From: Woeseiaceae bacterium
GTDB taxonomy: Bacteria; Pseudomonadota; Gammaproteobacteria; Steroidobacterales; Woeseiaceae
Direction: 5' to 3'
Assembly: GCA_021773075.1 (NCBI GenBank)
Contig: JAJFKT010000026.1
Span: 310,356 to 374,355, forward strand
Length of the DNA stretch: 64,000 nt
Numbering within the stretch: the first letter of the stretch is position 1; each line of letters starts with the position of its first letter. The notes beneath the pieces were generated by a model. It saw only the letters and a program-made list of their open reading frames with translations. It ran no database searches and had not been told where the DNA came from. The position numbers were made by a program, and so were the translations under genes. Positions 9,048 through 17,348 of this stretch are shown here, piece by piece.

Positions 9048-10412
9048 ATGCGCCAGTATCAGTATCGGTTGGTTGTAATTGTCGCCGCACTTGCCGCCAT
9101 CACGGCGAGCTATCACGCCATTGCTGCGGACTATTACAAGTCGCCTGAGTTCTCCGTGCCCGACGGCACAACTATTATCCATGCCGGAACGCTTCTGGCG
9201 GTCCCGGGCGAGGAGCCTCGCGCGGAACAGAGCATCATTGTTCAGAATGGACGCATTGCTGAAATTCGTGATGGCTTTGCGTCGTTAGCCGATGTTGAGG
9301 GCGATGCCAACATCGTTGATTTGTCCGATCAATTCGTCATGCCCGGCTTTATCGATTTGCACGTTCACCTGACGAGCCAGGCCGGCGCAAGCCGCAAGCT
9401 CGACGCTGTAACGAACACGAACGCCGATTTGGCGATGACCGGGCAAATGTACGCGCGTCGGACGTTGCTGGCTGGTTTTACAACGGTTCGCGACCTGGGT
9501 TCCCGCGGCAATGCCATATTCGCGCTTCGTGATGCCATAAAGGACGGCAAGGTCGCTGGACCCAAGATCATCGCGGCTGGCTCAGCAATTACACCGACAG
9601 GCGGGCATGGCGATATCCATGGTTTCAGACAGGAGGTTCTCGACGTCATGCCATCAACGGGCGTTTGCGATGGCGCAGATGGGTGTCGGGCAGCGGTTCG
9701 ACGGCAGGTTAAACGCGGCGCCGACGTCATCAAGGTCACGGCAACCGGTGGAGTACTCAGCGAAACGGCGACCGGTACCGGACAGCAATTCACAGATGAA
9801 GAGCTACTTGCAATCGCAGAAACAGCACATGCCTTAGGTCGCAAGGTGACGGCGCATGCCCATGAAGCGGTCGGAATCGAAGCGGCACTGCGCGCGGGCT
9901 TCGATTCGATAGAGCATTCGATGTGGGCCGATAGAGACACAATGAAGTTGTTCTTGAAAATGGATGCCTGGATCGTGCCAACGGTTTACCCGATCACCGC
10001 AGTTGGTGACACACCGGAAAAAATGAAACAGGGTCCCTTCAAAGACATGCCGCCACCGATTATGGCGAAACTTCTGCGGCTGCAGAGTCAACCGAAAGTA
10101 ATGACGCGTTTGGCACACGACATGGGCGTCAAAATTGCGCTGGGGACGGACTCTGGAGTGTCCCCGCACGGCGAGAATGCGAACGAGTTTGTTGAGTACG
10201 TCAACGCCGGCATGACGGAAATGGAAGCGCTGATGGCGGGTACAGTCAACGCCGCCGAGGCGGCCGGATATGCCGATAGCGTGGGTTCTCTCGAAATTGG
10301 CAAGGCGGCGGATCTGGTTGCGATGCGGGCTAGCCCGCTGGATGACATCAACGCAGTACTGAGTCTGAGCTTCATAATGCGCGATGGCGTCGTCTTCAAA
10401 CAAACGCACTAG
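9048..10412 (+). CDS. Exported metal-dependent amidohydrolase (prolidase/imidazolonepropionase-like)
   Basis: 454 residues from the ATG at 9048 (AAGGG upstream); an upstream in-frame ATG at 8937 would spoil the signal peptide VVIVAALAAITASYHAIAA. Amidohydrolase-superfamily metal ligands are visible: the HxH pair in FIDLHVHL, a bridging lysine candidate in GADVIKVTATGG, His in VTAHAHEA and FDSIEHSM, and the catalytic Asp in IALGTDSG. Close families hydrolyse Xaa-Pro or Xaa-Arg/Lys dipeptides, N-acyl amino acids or cyclic amides in the periplasm. It is followed at 16 bases by a second amidohydrolase, so the two probably act on one class of substrate brought in by the upstream receptor. Confidence 0.85.
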   Translation: MRQYQYRLVVIVAALAAITASYHAIAADYYKSPEFSVPDGTTIIHAGTLLAVPGEEPRAEQSIIVQNGRIAEIRDGFASLADVEGDANIVDLSDQFVMPGFIDLHVHLTSQAGASRKLDAVTNTNADLAMTGQMYARRTLLAGFTTVRDLGSRGNAIFALRDAIKDGKVAGPKIIAAGSAITPTGGHGDIHGFRQEVLDVMPSTGVCDGADGCRAAVRRQVKRGADVIKVTATGGVLSETATGTGQQFTDEELLAIAETAHALGRKVTAHAHEAVGIEAALRAGFDSIEHSMWADRDTMKLFLKMDAWIVPTVYPITAVGDTPEKMKQGPFKDMPPPIMAKLLRLQSQPKVMTRLAHDMGVKIALGTDSGVSPHGENANEFVEYVNAGMTEMEALMAGTVNAAEAAGYADSVGSLEIGKAADLVAMRASPLDDINAVLSLSFIMRDGVVFKQTH

Positions 10413-10428
10413 CGCAGGAGATTCCAAA

Positions 10429-11787
10429 ATGAGATCAATTCGCCACCATAAGCTGGTCACAACTCTAGCCGTAATAGCCGGATTCGCAGCAGCCGTTAGC
10501 GCAAGTGCAGATTCGCTCCTGATCGAAAACGTCACTTTGATCGATGGCACAGGGCGACCGTCGGTGCCGGGCAGTTCGGTGTTGGTTGAGGGTGATCGAA
10601 TCACTCGCGTTGAACGTGGTGCGATTGAGGCGCCACGTAATACTCGACGAATCGACGGTAGTGGCAAGTTTCTAATGCCTGGAATGATGGACCTGCATAT
10701 TCATCTGACCGGTGCGGTCGAAGTAACACCCGAAGGCCTGCAAGATATTTCTAAGGATAGAACGAAAGGCATCCGTGCTTTGCATAGCTATCTGTATTCC
10801 GGTGTAACGACGGTCTACGACGCCGGCAATGTCCCCGATTACATTCTCGGACTCAGGGCCGACGAACGCAGCGGAGACATTTTAAGCCCGAGGATATTTA
10901 CTACCGGATCAATAGTGACGTATCCGGGCAGTCACGGCAGCAACGAATGGGGAACATTGGTTGATAGCTGGCCGGAGGCAATTCCCGCGCTCGATGAACA
11001 TATTGCTCGTAATCCGGATTTGCTAAAGCTCACATTCGAAGAGCGAGGGTGGGGTGCGCGGCCCATGATCCCGATTCTGCCGGTCGACTTGATGCAAACG
11101 ATCATCGAGTACTACAACGATCGCGGCATACGCACGACAGTGCATACTTCAAGTGAATACCGCGCGCGTCAGGCAATCTTCGCCGGCGTCGACACGCTCG
11201 CACACCCGATCATTCAGGGACCGGTGAGCGGCGACTTCGTGCGTCTCATGAGTGTGAAGAAAACTCCGATGGTGAGCACTTTGGCCATTGGCGAAAACTA
11301 CAGCCGTTTGGCCGAGCATCCGGAGTATCTGGATGAAGAGCTCTATCAGGCCACGCTGACAGCCGAGGAAATCGACGTTCTCAAGACAGAACGGCGAAAG
11401 GAATACCAGGAACGCAAGTGGACATGGTGGATGAAGATCATGACCACCGTTGCACAGGAAAACGTATTCAAGATTAACGACGCCGGCGGCATTCTGGTTG
11501 CAGGAACAGACCAGACCAGCGGACCGGCACTGCATCGTGAGTTGGAATTGCTGGCGGCGGCCGGCATACCGGCGGCTGATATAGTTCGCATTGCGACATT
11601 AAACGGTGCGCTGTTTTTGGGTAATGAACGAGAGCTTGGCTCCATTGAGGAAGGAAAACTCGCTGATCTTTTGCTGCTTGCCGCTGACCCGACGGTGGAT
11701 ATTAACAATGCCAAGCAAATCGTCATGGTCGTGAAGGGCGGCGTTGTGATCGATCGTGCAAAGCTGGATCTTCCTGTGAACGATTAG
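10429..11787 (+). CDS. Second exported amidohydrolase family protein
   Basis: 452 residues from the ATG at 10429, with AGGAG at 10416-10420; an in-frame ATG at 10384 overlaps the previous gene. A signal peptide ends near VSASA. Superfamily marks: HxH in GMMDLHIHL, lysine in NPDLLKLTFEER, His in TVHTS and DTLAHPI, and Asp in LVAGTDQTS. C-terminal GSIEEGKLADLLLL is the usual small beta-sandwich return. It is clearly related to, but quite diverged from, the gene just before it, so the pair is likely an old duplication with different substrate ranges. It acts as a hydrolase of amide, lactone or similar bonds in the periplasm; specificity is unknown. Confidence 0.83.
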   Translation: MRSIRHHKLVTTLAVIAGFAAAVSASADSLLIENVTLIDGTGRPSVPGSSVLVEGDRITRVERGAIEAPRNTRRIDGSGKFLMPGMMDLHIHLTGAVEVTPEGLQDISKDRTKGIRALHSYLYSGVTTVYDAGNVPDYILGLRADERSGDILSPRIFTTGSIVTYPGSHGSNEWGTLVDSWPEAIPALDEHIARNPDLLKLTFEERGWGARPMIPILPVDLMQTIIEYYNDRGIRTTVHTSSEYRARQAIFAGVDTLAHPIIQGPVSGDFVRLMSVKKTPMVSTLAIGENYSRLAEHPEYLDEELYQATLTAEEIDVLKTERRKEYQERKWTWWMKIMTTVAQENVFKINDAGGILVAGTDQTSGPALHRELELLAAAGIPAADIVRIATLNGALFLGNERELGSIEEGKLADLLLLAADPTVDINNAKQIVMVVKGGVVIDRAKLDLPVND

Positions 11788-11794
11788 ATAGCCA

Positions 11795-13060
11795 CTAGCC
11801 GAGTAGCCTCAAGTAGAGGTAGTACGCGGAGAAAGACGCCATCCAGACGACGCCGGCAGCACTGAGCAGGCGCAAACCTTTGCCGGGGCGCCCTTCCGGT
11901 GGCAGCTTTGGGCTGCTCATTGAGCGATGGTTCAACCATGCAATAAACGGTGCGAACAAGAACATAATCGTGGACGCTATATCGATAACCAGTTTTAGTG
12001 ACGTTACGAACAGGTACATGATGAGCATTGAGACAATAACCAGAACAAGCAATGCAGATGAATATACGGTTTTGCTCAGTTTTTCGTCCCGTGGCGAATT
12101 TTCGTCGCGCAACATATTGAACAAGCTGACGGCGGCACGTGGATACCCATCCAGACCAGCCAATACGGTCGATATCATGACGGCAACCGCGGCAATGCCG
12201 ATCAAAGGGCCGCTCCATTCGCCCAAAGCCTGCTTGTACAGGCCGATAAGTTGGCCCGCGAAGCCCACAGCGTCTGCCTTAAACTGCAGGCCGGAATTGT
12301 GCATAACGCCAGCGCCAAGTATGACGAAGCAAAGCGCCAGCACGAAAGCGCTGACGTATCCGACATGAAAATCGAACAAGCTCTCTTTCAACGATGGCGC
12401 GTGCGCGCTACTCCTGGCCTTGGCGACGGTCCACAGCGATTGCCAGACGGATATATCCACAGATGTCGGCATCAGGCCCAGCAGCGCGACAATGAAGAAC
12501 ACGTCTTTGGGATCGAAACCGGCAGGAATGAGCGAGCCCGAAACGGCCCAGTCAACTTTCGGAATGATCAGAATAGTCGCCGTCACCGTTGCCAGGGACA
12601 GGATGATCATGAGGACCTTGACCAGGCGATCGAGCAAATCGTAACCACCAAAAATCAGGATCGCGGCGCAGCCTGCGAGTATGAACGTCGAAATGCCGAG
12701 GGTGTCCATCTGCAATCCGAACGCAACTTTTGCAAGGCCCGCCGTAAGCAAAGTGACCGCAGGGATGGCCGCAAACATTGTTCCAAGCGCTATGATCACG
12801 TAGATGCCGACGGCCCATCGGCCCTGGTCCCGATAGCCGTGCAACAAAGAGTTCCCGGTGGCCGTCGCGTATTGAGTACCGAAGCGAAACGCGGGGTATT
12901 TCGTGATAAACGTCAGCAGTATCAGCAGGACCAGCGCAAGCCCGTAGCTCGCGCCTGCGCGAGTCGATTGTACAAGATGCGATGCGCCGACCGCAGTAGC
13001 GGCATACAGAATGCCAGGGCCCAATGCATTGAAGCGTTGACTAAGCGAAGATTTCTTCAT
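11795..13060 (-). CDS. Divergent NRAMP-family transporter lacking the metal-site motif
   Basis: 421 residues with about 11 membrane segments, and the family's overall layout (GPGILYAATAVGASHLVQ in TM1). In true Mn2+/Fe2+ NRAMPs TM1 carries DPGN and TM6 carries MPHN. Here the aligned positions read GASH (residues 25-28) and MPTS (197-200), so the metal-coordinating Asp and Asn are absent. Transport of manganese or iron by the known mechanism is therefore unlikely; a related solute or cation is more probable. It is a single gene, convergent with the amidohydrolase pair and divergent from the FAD-linked dehydrogenase operon. Confidence 0.75.
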   Translation of the reverse strand: MKKSSLSQRFNALGPGILYAATAVGASHLVQSTRAGASYGLALVLLILLTFITKYPAFRFGTQYATATGNSLLHGYRDQGRWAVGIYVIIALGTMFAAIPAVTLLTAGLAKVAFGLQMDTLGISTFILAGCAAILIFGGYDLLDRLVKVLMIILSLATVTATILIIPKVDWAVSGSLIPAGFDPKDVFFIVALLGLMPTSVDISVWQSLWTVAKARSSAHAPSLKESLFDFHVGYVSAFVLALCFVILGAGVMHNSGLQFKADAVGFAGQLIGLYKQALGEWSGPLIGIAAVAVMISTVLAGLDGYPRAAVSLFNMLRDENSPRDEKLSKTVYSSALLVLVIVSMLIMYLFVTSLKLVIDIASTIMFLFAPFIAWLNHRSMSSPKLPPEGRPGKGLRLLSAAGVVWMASFSAYYLYLRLLG

Positions 13061-13109
13061 TCGACATTCTTAACCCTGTTAGATCGTTCACACACGGTAA
13101 CAGAGCAGC

Positions 13110-14543
13110 GTGGTGTCATCCAAGTACAGGTCTCCGGCGGTGAATAGTTCTCTGCAAAACCTGTCGAAAGCACTCGAAGACCTGGACGATCTTCTTGGCA
13201 GTCGCTTGAGCACCAAAAAGATCATTCGCGATCACCATTCGGGTGATGAGTCCTGGCATACGCCGCAACGACCTGATGCTGTTTGCTTCGTCAACAATGA
13301 AGAAGAAGTGTCGCGGGCACTTGCTATCTGCAATGAGCATTGTGTTCCTGTTGTTCCGTACGGGACGGGCACGGGCCTGGAGGGCGGTACCATCGCCTGC
13401 AATGGCGGTATTTGTATAGATACGTCAGGCATGGATACGATCGTTAAGGTCAATACGGAAGACATGGATTGCGTTGTGCAACCCGGTGTAACACGCAAGC
13501 AACTTGACGCCTACCTGCACAACAGCGGGCTATTTTTTCCGATTGATCCCGGTGCGGATGCGTCGTTGGGTGGCATGGCGGCGACACGTGCATCCGGGAC
13601 CAATGCAGTTCGCTACGGGACCATGCGGGAAAACGTCATTTCAATGCGTGTCGTGACGGCAGACGGCAGTATCGTTTCAACCGGCAATCGCGCGCGCAAG
13701 TCCGCCGCCGGCTACGACCTTACTCACTTGTATGTCGGGTCAGAAGGTACGCTCGGAATTATTGTGGAGCTAACCTTGCGCCTGCACGGGCTGCCAGAAG
13801 CAGTATCGTCCGCGCGCGTCTACTTTGAAGACGTCGACGGCGCTGTCAACACGGCAATTCAGACCATTCAATGTGGCATTCCTATTGCTCGTGTCGAGCT
13901 GCTCGATGCCGAACAGGTGCGCGCGATTAATCGGTACTCGAAAACCCGTTTCCCGGAAAAGGTTGCGCTGTTTTTGGAGTTTCACGGTAGCAACGCGTCC
14001 GTCAAAGAACAGGCGGAAACCGTCGGTGAGATTTGTGCGGAGTTTGGCGGATCAGATTTTGAGTGGACAGTGTACGAGGAGGAGCGTCGCGAGATGTGGG
14101 ATGCGCGACACTCGGCGGCGTACGCTGCAATGGCAGTCCGCCCAACCGCGAAGGCATACGCAACGGATGTCTGTGTACCCATTTCCAAACTGGCTGAGTG
14201 TATTCGCGAAAGCCGGGAAGATGTTGAAAATAATCTGACGATTCCGTCGTTTTGTCTTGGCCATATCGGGGATGGAAATTTCCATTATGTTTTTCTCGTT
14301 GACCCAGACTCAGAATTGGAGCTGGCACAGGTCCAACAATTGAGCGGGCGCATTGCGCAACGGGCGATTGATTTTGGGGGGACGTGCACCGGCGAACACG
14401 GAATTGGATTGGGAAAACAAAAGTACCTGGAAATCGAGTTCGGGGCGGAAGCTATTGCGTTGATGCGATTGATCAAACAGGCTATCGACCCGCGAAATAT
14501 AATGAACCCAGGCAAGCTCCTGCCGCTGGAACAGCGGCATTGA
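13110..14543 (+). CDS. FAD-linked D-2-hydroxyacid dehydrogenase (GlcD / D-lactate dehydrogenase type)
   Basis: 477 residues. The start shown is GTG; in-frame GTGs at 13113 and 13140 are alternatives. The N-terminal PCMH-type FAD domain shows VPYGTGTGLEGG and later the glycine-rich AATRASGTNAVRYGTMRENV. The C-terminal cap carries SFCLGHIGDGNFH and the conserved GTCTGEHGIGLGK, ending with NIMNPGKLLP. Family members oxidise D-lactate, glycolate or other D-2-hydroxyacids and pass electrons to quinone, cytochrome or ETF. It is followed after 28 bases by a class I aminotransferase and then an amino-acid symporter, suggesting keto/hydroxy-acid steps in amino-acid use. Confidence 0.88.
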   Translation: MVSSKYRSPAVNSSLQNLSKALEDLDDLLGSRLSTKKIIRDHHSGDESWHTPQRPDAVCFVNNEEEVSRALAICNEHCVPVVPYGTGTGLEGGTIACNGGICIDTSGMDTIVKVNTEDMDCVVQPGVTRKQLDAYLHNSGLFFPIDPGADASLGGMAATRASGTNAVRYGTMRENVISMRVVTADGSIVSTGNRARKSAAGYDLTHLYVGSEGTLGIIVELTLRLHGLPEAVSSARVYFEDVDGAVNTAIQTIQCGIPIARVELLDAEQVRAINRYSKTRFPEKVALFLEFHGSNASVKEQAETVGEICAEFGGSDFEWTVYEEERREMWDARHSAAYAAMAVRPTAKAYATDVCVPISKLAECIRESREDVENNLTIPSFCLGHIGDGNFHYVFLVDPDSELELAQVQQLSGRIAQRAIDFGGTCTGEHGIGLGKQKYLEIEFGAEAIALMRLIKQAIDPRNIMNPGKLLPLEQRH

Positions 14544-14571
14544 CTATAGAAAAACCAATAGAGGTAGAACA

Positions 14572-15753
14572 ATGAAATGGCCCGCTAGTCGTATTCTCGA
14601 GTCGTCCCCAAAAAGTTTCGGCATGTATGAAAAGTCGATCCCACTGATGGAACAAGGTCTTGACCTGATTCATCTTGAGGTCGGGCGCCCCAAACACGAT
14701 ACACCGATAAACATCAAAGAAGCGACGAAGCGAGCTTTGGATGATGGACTTGTTCACTATGGCGACTTCGCCGGCAACTTGAATTTTCGTGAAGCACTGT
14801 CCGAAAAACTTGCTGCCGTGAACGGTATTCGGGCCAGTGTCGATGAAATTCTGGTAACCAACGGGCTCACGCATGGTGCATACGTGACTTGCCATGCGGC
14901 CGTGGATCCGGGGGATGAAGTGATCTTGTTGGAGCCTTACTATCCCCAACACATAAACAAAATTGAACTGGCTGGCGGCAAAGTGTTAACAGCGAAACTG
15001 GATCGTGCAGCAGGCTTTAGAATCGACGGCGATGCAATACGTGAGAAGCTCAGCGACAAAACGCGAATGATCGCAATGGTCAATCCGGCAAATCCGACCG
15101 GCCGCGTTTTTAGTCGTGAGGAGCTGCAGACCGTCGCTGACATTGCCATCGAGCATGACCTGTTGGTCATGTCCGATGAGGTCTATGAACAAATACTCTA
15201 CGACGGCAACGAGCACATCAGTATTGCGTCGCTGGACGGTATGCGTGAGCGAACAATTAGTCAGTTCGCTTTCACAAAAGGATACGCAATGGACGGTTGG
15301 CGCATGGGCTACATGGCCGCACCACAGGAATTCATGGCCGCGTTCCTTAAAATAAGCATGAATGATGTCGCGCACGTGAACGTCTTCATACAGGAAGGCG
15401 GATATGAAGCCATAACCGGATCGCAAGACTGTGTTCGCGAGATGGTTGCCGATGACAAACGCCAGCGGGATCTTGTCGTTGAGTCAATGAACGCCATGCA
15501 AGGCGTCTCCTGCCCCGCTCCGCAGGGTACGATCTACGCATTTCCGGATGTGTCGAGCTTCGGCTTGCCGGTCGCAACAATTGCCGACGAAATTCTCGAG
15601 CAAACCAACGTTGTCGTGGAGGCAGGGACGTTTTATGGCGCGGGCGGTGAAGGGCATTTACGAATTTGCTTTGGCGCGGAGCCGTATGAACGGCTTGACG
15701 AAGCCATGCAGCGACTGCATGCCTATTTCGCCGGCAAGGTCGCCGCGAAATGA
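14572..15753 (+). CDS. Class I/II aminotransferase (aspartate aminotransferase superfamily)
   Basis: 393 residues; AGAGGTAG precedes the ATG. Fold-type I PLP features: NPANPTGRVF, the PLP-ring Asp in LLVMSDEVYEQI, the Schiff-base lysine in AFTKGYAMDGWRMGY, and the carboxylate-binding Arg in LRICFG near the C-terminus. It would move an amino group between an amino acid and a 2-oxo acid in the cytoplasm. It overlaps the following symporter gene by 4 bases (ATGA), so the imported amino acid is a plausible substrate, and the upstream FAD enzyme may handle the matching hydroxy acid. Precise donor is unknown. Confidence 0.88.
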   Translation: MKWPASRILESSPKSFGMYEKSIPLMEQGLDLIHLEVGRPKHDTPINIKEATKRALDDGLVHYGDFAGNLNFREALSEKLAAVNGIRASVDEILVTNGLTHGAYVTCHAAVDPGDEVILLEPYYPQHINKIELAGGKVLTAKLDRAAGFRIDGDAIREKLSDKTRMIAMVNPANPTGRVFSREELQTVADIAIEHDLLVMSDEVYEQILYDGNEHISIASLDGMRERTISQFAFTKGYAMDGWRMGYMAAPQEFMAAFLKISMNDVAHVNVFIQEGGYEAITGSQDCVREMVADDKRQRDLVVESMNAMQGVSCPAPQGTIYAFPDVSSFGLPVATIADEILEQTNVVVEAGTFYGAGGEGHLRICFGAEPYERLDEAMQRLHAYFAGKVAAK

Positions 15754-17129
15754 GTCAATCCAGCGCAACAAACGCGCCTGAAATATGGACTTCTCGCACG
15801 GCGTTCCTTATGGCCAGCATCGGTGGGGCGGTTGGCCTGGGTAACATCTGGCGCTTTCCCTATATCGCGGGCGAGAACGGTGGTGCCGGGTTTGTTTTGA
15901 TCTACATCGGCTTCGTGTTTCTACTGGGGCTACCAATTATGGTCGGTGAAATGATCATAGGGCGCCGCGGCAAGCAAAATGCCATAGCCAGTATCGAAGG
16001 TCTGGTGAAGCAAGAGGGAGGTTCCTCGTTCTGGCGGATTATTGGGTGGCTCAGTATCGCAATACCTTTTCTCGGACTCAGCTATTACTCTGTGGTTGCC
16101 GCCTGGTCAATGGACTACCTTGGATCTGCGGCCATAGGAGCATTTTCGGACTTCACGTCGCAGACGTCGGCGGATAACTTCACGGCGAAAATCGGAAGTA
16201 CAACGCAGCAGGTGCTGTTGCACGGCGCGTTCATTGCTTTGACCGTTGTTGCCGTTGCGCGCGGTGTCCAGGGCGGAATCGAAAAAGTGACGAGAATTGC
16301 CATGCCCGCGCTTCTGGCAATCCTGATATTTTTGGTTGCTTATAACGCAGTAACGTCTAACTTTTCAGAAGCCCTGCGTTTTCTGTTTACGCCAGACTTT
16401 TCTCAAATTGACGGAACCGTTGTCCTAATGGCACTGGGGCAGGCGTTGTTTTCGCTCGCAATTGGTGTCGGGATGATGATCACGTATAGCGCGTATATGC
16501 CTCGTGAGTTTTCCTTGCCGGAATCGGCGGCGATTATTTGTGTTGGTGACACAGTGGTGGCGTTGTTGGCGGGGCTCGCAATTTTCCCGCTGGTATTTCA
16601 GTTCGGGCTGACACCCTCTGAAGGTCCCGGATTGATTTTCGTCACGCTACCGATCGCCTTTGGTGAAATGCCAGGGGGACATGTCATCGGAACGCTTTTC
16701 TTTCTGTTGCTATTCTTCGCGGCCTATACGACAGCACTTGGAATGCTGGAACCGGTAGCCGCATGGCTGGCCAAGGCGCTTGGATTGTCGCGGCCCAAGA
16801 TCGCCACCATCGCGGGGTTGGCGGTATGGGCGTTTGGAGTTGCCTCTGTATTGTCGTTTAGCAATATGCAGGACGTGCATCCATTGGGATTCGTGCCTGG
16901 ACTCGAGACAAAGACCTTCTTTGATATTCTGGATTTTTCGGTCGCGAATATAATGCTACCCATAAACGCACTCCTTATGTCCCTGTTTGCGGGATGGGTG
17001 ATCCGGAAAGCGACTATTCACGATGAACTGTCTCTCCCGGACAATATATGGTTGACGTATTGGCGGTTTGCCGTTCGATATCTTGTACCTATTGCGATGC
17101 TCGCAATTATTTACGATTTGTGGAAATAG
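15750..17129 (+). CDS. Neurotransmitter:sodium symporter (NSS/LeuT family)
   Basis: 459 residues with about 11-12 membrane segments. The TM1 signature GGAVGLGNIWRFPYIAGENG is the diagnostic NSS stretch, containing the Na+ and substrate carboxylate contacts of LeuT. It imports an amino acid or related amine with Na+ across the inner membrane. Translation is coupled to the aminotransferase gene through the ATGA overlap. A small inverted element (CTACTATCTGGTAG region near 17230) and about 220 bases of non-coding DNA separate it from the next receptor gene. Confidence 0.92.
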   Translation: MSQSSATNAPEIWTSRTAFLMASIGGAVGLGNIWRFPYIAGENGGAGFVLIYIGFVFLLGLPIMVGEMIIGRRGKQNAIASIEGLVKQEGGSSFWRIIGWLSIAIPFLGLSYYSVVAAWSMDYLGSAAIGAFSDFTSQTSADNFTAKIGSTTQQVLLHGAFIALTVVAVARGVQGGIEKVTRIAMPALLAILIFLVAYNAVTSNFSEALRFLFTPDFSQIDGTVVLMALGQALFSLAIGVGMMITYSAYMPREFSLPESAAIICVGDTVVALLAGLAIFPLVFQFGLTPSEGPGLIFVTLPIAFGEMPGGHVIGTLFFLLLFFAAYTTALGMLEPVAAWLAKALGLSRPKIATIAGLAVWAFGVASVLSFSNMQDVHPLGFVPGLETKTFFDILDFSVANIMLPINALLMSLFAGWVIRKATIHDELSLPDNIWLTYWRFAVRYLVPIAMLAIIYDLWK

Positions 17130-17348
17130 CGCGTTGAACCTCCTTTAGGGAGCAGGCTGTCACGGACATATTGCACTTTCGTCCAATTCATAGCGCATTG
17201 TCAGTAAAGAACCACTTTGGTACTCCGCCTACTATCTGGTAGGAAGGTGGCGAGATCCAATGGCGCTGGTCAATGCCACGAAAATCAATATGTAGCCCGT
17301 TTCGCATCTGTCTGATTCGGCGGGCCTGACGTTCCTGAGGGGGAAATC

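Noticed and set aside
11795-13060. Mn2+/Fe2+ importer MntH
   Set aside because: The DPGN and MPH metal-site motifs are replaced.
12251-13147. Long plus-strand reading frame across the NRAMP-like gene
   Set aside because: Low-complexity Arg/Gln-rich product antisense to a clear membrane protein.
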